DNA of 5,703 nucleotides from a bacterium (GTDB lineage Bacteria > Krumholzibacteriota > Krumholzibacteriia > WVZY01): positions 1 through 5,703 of the forward strand of contig JAPUJU010000412.1 of the NCBI GenBank assembly GCA_027296025.1, given 5' to 3'. Shown here piece by piece: positions 1-5,703 of the stretch (the stretch's first letter is position 1; every line of letters begins with the position of its first letter). The notes beneath the pieces were generated by a model, which saw only the letters and a program-made list of their open reading frames with translations, ran no database searches and was not told the origin of the DNA. Made by a program: the position numbers and the translations under genes.

Positions 1-680
1 TTGTGCACCCAGATCTGCTGCTGCGTAAGTCCAAGCGACTCCGACAGTTCAAGCGACTTGTTCAGTGATGCAAGCGCCCGCTTCCACCGGCACGCGTTCT
101 TATGTACGAGGCCGAGATTATTATAGACAATCGCGATACCCTTTTTGTCTTCCACCCGACGATAGGACGACAGCGCATCCATGTAGAACTCCTCCGCCTC
201 GGAGGTCTGACCGAGCCGGTGATAGCAGTTCGCCAGGAGTTTCTGGATATCGGCGACTTCTTTATGTTCGCTTGAATGTTTGAGTTTGCGGTACGCCCCG
301 AAACCGAGTCTCAGTGCGTCGTCGTAGTCGCCCTGAGCCTGGAGGATCGATGCTTCACGGAATTCGATGCCACCGAGGGCAAGATCCGGTGTGTCTTCGG
401 AGATCGTCGCGCGTGCAAGGCTCAGCGCATCGTGCGCTTCGCGGTGACCACCCTTGCGCTCGTGGCAGTCCGCGATACGCAGAAGCACCCGATATCGGTC
501 CGGATAGTCGTTCAGATCCGATGACTCGAGCGCCTTTTGAAAATACTCGATCGCTGTCGAGTAGTTTTCAGTGGAAAAATGCATTTCACCGATTTCTTCA
601 ACAGGTGCGAAAATCGGCGACGCATCTCTACGCTTGCGATGTTTGTGGACTCGGTCGTTATCGTCCCGTGCGTTCGGCAT
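1..680 (-). CDS. TPR-repeat protein, N-terminal 226 residues (3' end beyond window)
   Basis: The reading frame is open from the ATG at 680 to the left edge, giving 226 residues with no stop. An in-frame TAG lies immediately before this ATG, so the start cannot be further upstream. A GAGGG lies about 11 nt upstream as a modest ribosome binding site. The first ~20 residues are charged and basic (MPNARDD, then HKHRKRR). About five tetratricopeptide units follow, near residues 27-60, 62-95, 99-132, 141-174 and 181-214. They show the usual pattern, for example A..YF.KALE, L..IADCHERKG, NCYHRLGQ..EAEEFY and YNNLGLVHK. There is no signal peptide or membrane segment, so it is probably cytoplasmic. 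TPRs form helical scaffolds that bind proteins or peptides. The C-terminal part, which could hold an effector domain (HTH, GGDEF, kinase), is outside the window, so the function is unknown. It lies 52 bp downstream of the small secreted-protein gene on the same strand and is probably cotranscribed with it. Confidence 0.86.
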   Translation of the reverse strand, partial: MPNARDDNDRVHKHRKRRDASPIFAPVEEIGEMHFSTENYSTAIEYFQKALESSDLNDYPDRYRVLLRIADCHERKGGHREAHDALSLARATISEDTPDLALGGIEFREASILQAQGDYDDALRLGFGAYRKLKHSSEHKEVADIQKLLANCYHRLGQTSEAEEFYMDALSSYRRVEDKKGIAIVYNNLGLVHKNACRWKRALASLNKSLELSESLGLTQQQIWVH

Positions 681-705
681 CTAACGAAGTCCCTCGTCGA
701 CAGTT

Positions 706-721
706 AGCGGTTATGTCCGCT
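706..721 (-). repeat. Short inverted repeat between secreted-protein gene and TPR gene
   Basis: AGCGG (706-710) and CCGCT (717-721) are perfect 5-base inverted arms around a 6-base loop. They sit in the 52-bp gap between the stop codon at 733 and the TPR start at 680. No T-run follows in the direction of transcription, so this is not a convincing intrinsic terminator. It could be a small intercistronic hairpin that tunes expression of the TPR gene, or chance. Confidence 0.25.
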
Positions 722-732
722 CAATACGTGCT

Positions 733-1038
733 CTACATAAGCCTAAAAAACATCAAATAATACATCCACCAGGCCTTTATTCCAGTCGCAGACTGAACAC
801 CGAGCGGACCGCCACCACCGTCAAATTTGGTTCTGGTTCCGTCTCGCAAGCCCACGATATCGCCATCCCCATCATCCTCGTCCCCGCTCAAATCGGGAAT
901 GCCGATATCACGCGGAGAGACGATGTTAATGGTGGGAGTTTCGAATGTGTTGCTAGGGGATTTCGCTGAAGGCGCAGTGGCTGGACATACGAGCATAACC
1001 GCAATAACGGCTATGAATATGATCAGTGCTCGTCTCAT
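733..1038 (-). CDS. Small secreted protein, acidic Asp/Gly-rich centre, unknown function
   Basis: This is a 101-residue protein. I chose the ATG at 1038 because AAGGAG lies 11 nt upstream and a signal peptide begins at once: MRR, a hydrophobic core at about residues 4-18, then an Ala/Pro-rich cleavage region (ATAPSA, residues 20-25). Extending the frame to 1122 would place 28 polar residues ahead of the signal peptide and put the start almost on the promoter -10 box. Cys18 is preceded by Val, so it lacks a lipobox. The mature part is about 76 residues: a Thr/Pro/Ser-rich stretch, an acidic run (DEDDGDGD, residues 53-60, resembling DxDxDG calcium loops), a Gly4 run (74-77), and an unusual C-terminus rich in Trp, Tyr, Phe and Met (KAWWMYYLMFFRLM, 88-101). 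There is no cysteine after the signal peptide. I recognise no family. It precedes the TPR gene and has its own promoter at 1121-1150. Confidence 0.72.
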   Translation of the reverse strand: MRRALIIFIAVIAVMLVCPATAPSAKSPSNTFETPTINIVSPRDIGIPDLSGDEDDGDGDIVGLRDGTRTKFDGGGGPLGVQSATGIKAWWMYYLMFFRLM

Positions 1039-1063
1039 CCGACCATCATCTCCTTCCCTCAGG

Positions 1064-1082
1064 TCTGCACAATCGTTGCAGA
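1064..1082 (-). repeat. Inverted repeat in the leader of the secreted-protein gene
   Basis: TCTGCA (1064-1069) and TGCAGA (1077-1082) are perfect 6-base arms around a 7-base spacer. The repeat lies in the predicted leader, just upstream of the AAGGAG ribosome binding site of the 1038 start. It could be an RNA stem-loop, or a DNA operator for a dimeric regulator such as the adjacent Fis-type activator. The two TGCA cores are 11 bp apart, unlike the 13 bp of the classical NtrC site. Function is inferred only. Confidence 0.35.
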
Positions 1083-1088
1083 GTACAA

Positions 1089-1111
1089 AGGACTGTGGGG
1101 ACTCAAGTCCT
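1089..1111 (-). repeat. Second leader inverted repeat with alternative pairing
   Basis: AGGACT (1089-1094) pairs with AGTCCT (1106-1111). An internal GGACT (1099-1103) can pair with the same AGTCC instead, across a 2-base centre. So one right arm has two competing left arms. The element lies between the predicted transcription start (about 1114) and the 1064-1082 repeat. Possible roles are a DNA operator just downstream of the promoter or a structured leader RNA. No T-run follows. Confidence 0.33.
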
Positions 1112-1120
1112 CTATCACAC

Positions 1121-1150
1121 AATATAGACTGAAGTTAAATACCCTGTCAA
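1121..1150 (-). promoter_or_regulatory. Sigma-70-type promoter for secreted protein/TPR unit
   Basis: Read on the minus strand, TTGACA (1150-1145, perfect -35) is followed after 18 bp by TATATT (1126-1121, five of six matches to TATAAT). The predicted start of transcription is about 1114, leaving a leader of roughly 75 nt before the ATG at 1038. The -35 box begins 3 bp after the stop codon of the sigma-54 regulator gene (1154), so the small-protein gene and the TPR gene can be transcribed independently of that regulator gene. Confidence 0.7.
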
Positions 1151-1153
1151 GTG

Positions 1154-2542
<1,389 letters not shown>

Positions 2543-2562
2543 CGTTCTTTCCACCAAAGAGG

Positions 2563-2592
2563 TGTTTTCAAAACAGGACGTTTGTGATGTCC
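2563..2592. promoter_or_regulatory. Two adjacent dyads upstream of the sigma-54 regulator
   Basis: TGTTTT-C-AAAACA (2563-2575) is a perfect palindrome with 6-base arms. Immediately next to it, GGACGT (2576-2581), five spacer bases and ATGTCC (2587-2592) form an imperfect dyad with 5 of 6 positions paired. Both lie between the candidate promoter (2594-2614) and the regulator start at 2542, where an operator or autoregulatory site would be expected. Binding protein unknown. Confidence 0.35.
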
Positions 2593-2593
2593 A

Positions 2594-2614
2594 AGCAATA
2601 GCACACCCATTATA
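2594..2614 (-). promoter_or_regulatory. Candidate promoter of the sigma-54 regulator gene
   Basis: On the minus strand a perfect TATAAT (2614-2609) lies about 70 bp upstream of the 2542 start, though I see no good -35 box 16-18 bp before it. Overlapping it, TGG (2609-2607) and TTGCT (2598-2594) place GG and GC exactly 10 bases apart, as in sigma-54 -24/-12 promoters. The TTGC half is perfect, but the CACG part of the -24 box is not conserved. Either reading is plausible; the sigma-54 reading would allow autoregulation. Confidence 0.35.
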
Positions 2615-2650
2615 TTCATCGCTATGGTAAAATAAGCATCCGCACGCTCC

Positions 2651-3784
2651 ATGTCACGAGAGGACACCGCCTTGCAAGTCCGGAACGAATCACGACCCGA
2701 CAGGGTTCATCTTCGCGATCTCACGCTCGATGAACTCCAGGGATTCGTGCGCTCGTACGACCTGCCCGACTACAGGTACCGTCAGATCGCCTCGTGGCTC
2801 TACGACAAGCAGGTCGGCGATTTCGCTGAAATGACCGATCTGCCGCTCGCGCTGCGAGACCGGCTCGGGCAGGACGCCTCCGTAGCCGCGCTGCATACCC
2901 GCACGATGCAGATCTCTGCGCTCGACGGAACGAAGAAGTTTCTCTTCGAGCTCGGCGACGGCAACCTCATCGAATCGGTCCTGATGCGGCACGACCGGCG
3001 CATCACGTTCTGCGTGTCGAGCCAGGTAGGCTGCCCGCTCGACTGCGTGTTCTGCCAGACCGGCAAGGGGGTCTTCGGGCGAAACCTCACGGCCGGGGAA
3101 ATCATCGACCAGATCAGCGCCCTGAAGAAGACATGCGCGGACGACGTGGACAAGGTGAACGTCGTCTTCATGGGGATGGGCGAGCCGATGCTGAACCTTC
3201 CGCACGTCGCCCGTGCGATCCAGATCATGAACGACCCGGCAGGTTTCGATATGGGAAGCCGACGGATCACTGTCTCGACGGTCGGTCATCCGCGCCGCAT
3301 GCGGCAGCTTGCCGACATGTCACTTCGATGTTCGATGGCACTCTCTTTGAACGCGACGACCGATTCGCAGCGCGGCAGGCTGATGCCGGCGGTCTCGAGT
3401 TACACGGTGACGGAGTTGATCGATGCGGCGCGTTACTTTGCGGAAAAGAGCGGCCGGAGGGTGACGCTGGAATATGTGCTCTTGAAGGGGCTGAACACGT
3501 CGATCGCTGACGCGAAACGCCTCGGCAAGCTCTCGCGCAAGGGGCCGTTCAAAATCAATCTCATCCCGTACAACGCCGGGCGCGATACCGCGTACGAAAC
3601 GCTCTCGGAAGATGAGATTCAGGAATTCATCCGGGGCATCCTGCCGTACGCGTCGTCCGTGACGGTGCGGCGCAGCAAGGGGCCGGACATCGATGCGGCG
3701 TGTGGCCAGCTGTGGACGAAGAGCCTTTTGTCCAGGAAGAAACCCGCCCGGGCCGTATCTCCGCCCGGCGACACCGCCCTGTAG
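2651..3784 (+). CDS. rlmN: 23S rRNA (adenine2503-C2)-methyltransferase RlmN
   Basis: This is a radical SAM enzyme that methylates C2 of A2503 in 23S rRNA at the peptidyl-transferase centre; in E. coli it also modifies A37 of some tRNAs. The length, 377 residues, fits the family. An N-terminal RNA-binding helical domain (about 20-95, with YRYRQIASWLY) precedes the radical SAM barrel. The 4Fe-4S cysteines are C128, C132 and C135 (CPLDCVFC). The two catalytic cysteines are both present: C121 in CVSSQVGC (E. coli C118) and C351 in DIDAACGQL (E. coli C355). GMGEP is at 175-179 and KINLIPYN is conserved. The sequence lacks the features of Cfr resistance enzymes as far as I can judge, and the full RlmN set argues for the housekeeping enzyme. 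No strong Shine-Dalgarno precedes the ATG. The last ~19 residues are a non-conserved tail. It is divergent from the regulator gene and convergent with the Omp85 gene (9-bp gap). Confidence 0.97.
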   Translation: MSREDTALQVRNESRPDRVHLRDLTLDELQGFVRSYDLPDYRYRQIASWLYDKQVGDFAEMTDLPLALRDRLGQDASVAALHTRTMQISALDGTKKFLFELGDGNLIESVLMRHDRRITFCVSSQVGCPLDCVFCQTGKGVFGRNLTAGEIIDQISALKKTCADDVDKVNVVFMGMGEPMLNLPHVARAIQIMNDPAGFDMGSRRITVSTVGHPRRMRQLADMSLRCSMALSLNATTDSQRGRLMPAVSSYTVTELIDAARYFAEKSGRRVTLEYVLLKGLNTSIADAKRLGKLSRKGPFKINLIPYNAGRDTAYETLSEDEIQEFIRGILPYASSVTVRRSKGPDIDAACGQLWTKSLLSRKKPARAVSPPGDTAL

Positions 3785-3793
3785 CCGGCCCGA

Positions 3794-5098
3794 TCAGAAA
3801 CGAACACCCGACGCAAAACTAAACCTGACGTCGCCATCCGCGGTGAAGCCGACGTCCATGCGCAGCACGTCGCGGATAGGATTGTACAACCGGATGCCCA
3901 GGCCGGTCGTTCCGTGAAGGCGATCCAATGAGAAGTTGTACGCGCCTTCCCAGACGATACCACTGTCCATGAACATGGTGAGACCGAGACCGATGTCGAA
4001 GGTCTTGATCACAGGAAGCGAAAACACATGAGTCGGTATGAGCGTGTGGCGCCACTCGACGGTCCCGAACCACCGATGCCATCCCACGAACCGCCTGGAG
4101 GGGTATCCGCGCAGCGAGCCGGGCCCGCCCATACCGAATAAGTTGAACTCCGGAAAATCACCGAACTGATAGGTCAGGTTCGAGAGGAACGCGATTACGT
4201 TTTTCGGGCCGACGCCGACGAACGTTCGGATTTCGTTTCGAAAAAGATAGTATGGCCGGCGCTCCGAGACGAGCGGATAACTCACTCGCTGTGCCACAAA
4301 TACCGTGCTGCCCCGGTTGGGTCGGACGCGCGAGTCACGGCTGTCGTACCGAAACGACATCGCCGGAGACAGGGTGATTTCGTTCTCGGTCGGATTCCCT
4401 TTTGACCCGAGGCGCTCACGATTATAGTTGAGGCTCCCGACGATCTGGGCAAAACGCGCGCGGCTCTCCGTCAACGGCAGCGCGAGAAACCCCTGCACGC
4501 CGAACGACTCCAGTACGCCCCGTTGATCCGGCACCCGCCCGCGCTCGAAGTAGCGAGTGCCTACGCCGACGGAGATGTGATTCCAGCCGATCCACGGGGC
4601 GCCCCAGCCGAACGACACGTCGTTGTCGTCGCGTTCGTTTCGAAAATAAACAAACGTGAGGTTCTCGAGTCGTCCACGAAAGTTCGCCTCTTGCCAGCGC
4701 ACGCCGTAGTTGAGCCCGGTTTCGAAGTTGTACTTGACCAGCGGGAGTATCGAACCAACCAGAATCGCGGAACGCTCGGTGACCGTCAGTCGAATGATGA
4801 CGTGTCCGGCGCCCGCAGAATCAATTCGGGCAATCGCCGTTTGGATCGGGCTCAGGTCAGTGATGAACCGGATGTCACGCTCGAAGTCTTTTTGATTTAG
4901 AACAGCCCCGGGCTGCGTCTGCATCTCCCGGAGAATCACATAGCCCTTGGTGTTACGGTTGCCGGAAACAGTTACAGAATCAACAATTGTGCCGTACGCC
5001 CAGGAAATATCGGGTTGCTCGGGCGCCGTATCTGCATGAGCGAGGGTGAGGGGAAGGGTGAGGCAGACGGCTGCAACCGTAGCGCGGGCACGTATCAT
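3794..5098 (-). CDS. Omp85-family outer-membrane protein with a single POTRA domain (BamA/TamA-like)
   Basis: This 434-residue protein begins with a signal peptide (1-22, MIRARATVAAVCLTLPLTLAHA, cleavage probably after AHA). One POTRA domain follows at about 36-109 (IVDSVTVSGNRNTKGYVILREM..., ending VIIRLTVTER). Residues 110-434 form the barrel, with alternating aromatic strands and a terminal Phe (FASGVRF), the usual outer-membrane insertion signal. Omp85 hallmarks are YDSRD..V.PNRG (251-263) and GSLRGY (327-332), the counterpart of the VRGF/Y loop-6 motif. BamA has five POTRAs and TamA three, so this is a compact member and probably not the essential BamA. It may insert or export a particular outer-membrane substrate. 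No lipase or partner exoprotein is fused or adjacent. The ATG at 5098 has only a weak AAGTAG ribosome binding site. It lies 53 bp downstream of the membrane-protein gene at 5152-5703, probably in one operon. Confidence 0.9.
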   Translation of the reverse strand: MIRARATVAAVCLTLPLTLAHADTAPEQPDISWAYGTIVDSVTVSGNRNTKGYVILREMQTQPGAVLNQKDFERDIRFITDLSPIQTAIARIDSAGAGHVIIRLTVTERSAILVGSILPLVKYNFETGLNYGVRWQEANFRGRLENLTFVYFRNERDDNDVSFGWGAPWIGWNHISVGVGTRYFERGRVPDQRGVLESFGVQGFLALPLTESRARFAQIVGSLNYNRERLGSKGNPTENEITLSPAMSFRYDSRDSRVRPNRGSTVFVAQRVSYPLVSERRPYYLFRNEIRTFVGVGPKNVIAFLSNLTYQFGDFPEFNLFGMGGPGSLRGYPSRRFVGWHRWFGTVEWRHTLIPTHVFSLPVIKTFDIGLGLTMFMDSGIVWEGAYNFSLDRLHGTTGLGIRLYNPIRDVLRMDVGFTADGDVRFSFASGVRF

Positions 5099-5151
5099 GT
5101 AACTACTTTAATAACTAAGTGATGTGATGGAAAGACCAAAAACGGTCCGAA

Positions 5152-5703
5152 CTACACCGGTTGGTCCGCTGGCGGGAGCTCCGAAGCGGGCGGTGGAGTT
5201 ACCGGCGTCGCTGTGACGATGGCCCGGCTGCCGAAACGGCTGAGGAAGAGCGCCCCGACTCCGACGAGGTATGCAAACAAGTAAAGCAAACACCAGAGGA
5301 AAACGAAGGAATTGCTCAGGTTATCCAGAAGCGTGAACGAGAGGGCGTATGCAATGATGCCCGGGACAAAGAGCACTGTCGTCCCGATGACGACGATGAT
5401 GACGACGATACCGAACGGGCTGTCCACGCGCAGATTGAACTTCTCGCTGATCTTTGATCCGACCGCATACACGAAAACCGTGTTCGCAATGATGTGGATC
5501 GCAACGCACGTCAGAAGCAGCATGATCGCTAGCGGAATCCCGATCAGTGTAATTATGAGAATACAGAACAGAATCGGAGCAGCGATACTCGCAACAAAAA
5601 CGGTCAGAAAGCCCGCGCCGAATGTCTTGATCACGCTGTCCTGAATGTGCTCCTGCGTCGTAACGATCCGCTTGCGGAGGAAAAGCAGGATGAGGAGCGA
5701 AAG
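5152..5703 (-). CDS. Multi-pass inner-membrane protein, C-terminal 183 residues (5' end beyond window)
   Basis: The frame is open to the right edge and ends at a TAG at 5152-5154. A GTG at 5634 is possible as a start, but coding runs on upstream of it (LSLLILLFLRKR at the edge reads as the end of another membrane segment), so the gene is taken as 5'-truncated. Visible hydrophobic segments are at residues 1-9, about 26-48, 49-72 (with the ITLIGIPLAI motif), 99-120 and 133-155. A Pro/Ala-rich polar tail (TPVTPPPASELPPADQPV) ends the protein. The basic, amphipathic link (RKRIVTTQEHIQDSVIKTF) before paired helices with GIPLA resembles the membrane domain (DUF8173-like) found after bactofilin/polymer-forming or export-type N-termini. 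That assignment is from memory of the pattern, and the diagnostic N-terminus is missing. It is probably cotranscribed with the Omp85 gene. Confidence 0.78.
   Translation of the reverse strand, partial: LSLLILLFLRKRIVTTQEHIQDSVIKTFGAGFLTVFVASIAAPILFCILIITLIGIPLAIMLLLTCVAIHIIANTVFVYAVGSKISEKFNLRVDSPFGIVVIIVVIGTTVLFVPGIIAYALSFTLLDNLSNSFVFLWCLLYLFAYLVGVGALFLSRFGSRAIVTATPVTPPPASELPPADQPV

Noticed and set aside
65..760. Several plus-strand frames (72, 82 and 148 codons) at the left end
   Set aside because: They lie opposite five well-formed TPR units on the minus strand and show no coherent domain.
827..1132. 101-codon plus-strand frame opposite the small secreted-protein gene
   Set aside because: The minus-strand frame has a ribosome binding site, signal peptide and promoter. 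The plus frame has none of these, and it would run across the promoter.
2543..2557. TTG start at 2557 for the sigma-54 regulator
   Set aside because: The ATG at 2542 has a better placed ribosome binding site and gives the canonical MPKTILVADDE beginning.
2690..3289. 199-codon minus-strand frame inside rlmN
   Set aside because: It is antisense to a complete rlmN with all catalytic residues. The composition (many His, Arg, Asp) is typical of a shadow frame.
3749..3792. CGGGCCG / CGGCCCG inverted repeat at the rlmN 3' end as a terminator
   Set aside because: Perfect 7-base arms, but the loop is about 30 bases, the left arm lies in the coding region, and no T-run follows on either strand.
5134..5147. 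GACC-N6-GGTC hairpin between the membrane-protein and Omp85 genes
   Set aside because: Only a 4-base stem, with no T-run after it on the minus strand. I also found no convincing -35/-10 pair in this 53-bp gap, so cotranscription is the simpler reading.
5152..5634. GTG at 5634 as the true start of the membrane protein
   Set aside because: The frame stays open upstream to the window edge and reads as a hydrophobic segment followed by a basic link, so the gene most likely begins outside the window.

Overview
The window looks like chromosomal DNA of a diderm (Gram-negative-type) bacterium. It carries an outer-membrane Omp85 barrel protein, a full NtrC/NtrX-type sigma-54 activator, and a multi-pass membrane protein of the kind seen in many uncultured and FCB-group-like genomes. 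Base composition is moderately GC-rich by eye. No marker here fixes the phylum. I see no rRNA, tRNA, CRISPR array, insertion sequence or phage gene.

Layout, left to right. (1) Positions 1-680, minus strand: the N-terminal 226 residues of a tetratricopeptide-repeat (TPR) protein that runs off the left edge. (2) 733-1038, minus: a 101-residue protein with a signal peptide, an Asp/Gly-rich acidic centre and an aromatic, hydrophobic C-terminus; I do not recognise it. It has a near-consensus sigma-70 promoter (1121-1150) just downstream of the next gene, and a leader with two inverted repeats. (3) 1154-2542, minus: a complete 462-residue sigma-54-dependent response regulator (REC, AAA+ with GAFTGA, Fis-type HTH), most like NtrX. 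(4) A divergent intergenic region of 108 bp (2543-2650) with a possible sigma-54 -24/-12 element, a TATAAT box and two dyads. (5) 2651-3784, plus: rlmN, a 23S rRNA A2503 C2-methyltransferase. (6) 3794-5098, minus and convergent with rlmN: a compact Omp85 protein with one POTRA domain and a beta-barrel. (7) 5152-5703, minus: the C-terminal part of a multi-pass inner-membrane protein running off the right edge, probably in an operon with the Omp85 gene.

How the parts may work together. rlmN is housekeeping and stands alone. The membrane-protein/Omp85 pair looks like an envelope operon. The most interesting unit is the left-hand cassette: a small secreted protein followed by a TPR protein, with their own promoter, directly downstream of a sigma-54 regulator that has no partner histidine kinase in view. 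A secreted small protein next to a TPR protein recalls exported-peptide/TPR-receptor signalling pairs, but that is inference only, because the effector part of the TPR protein lies outside the window.
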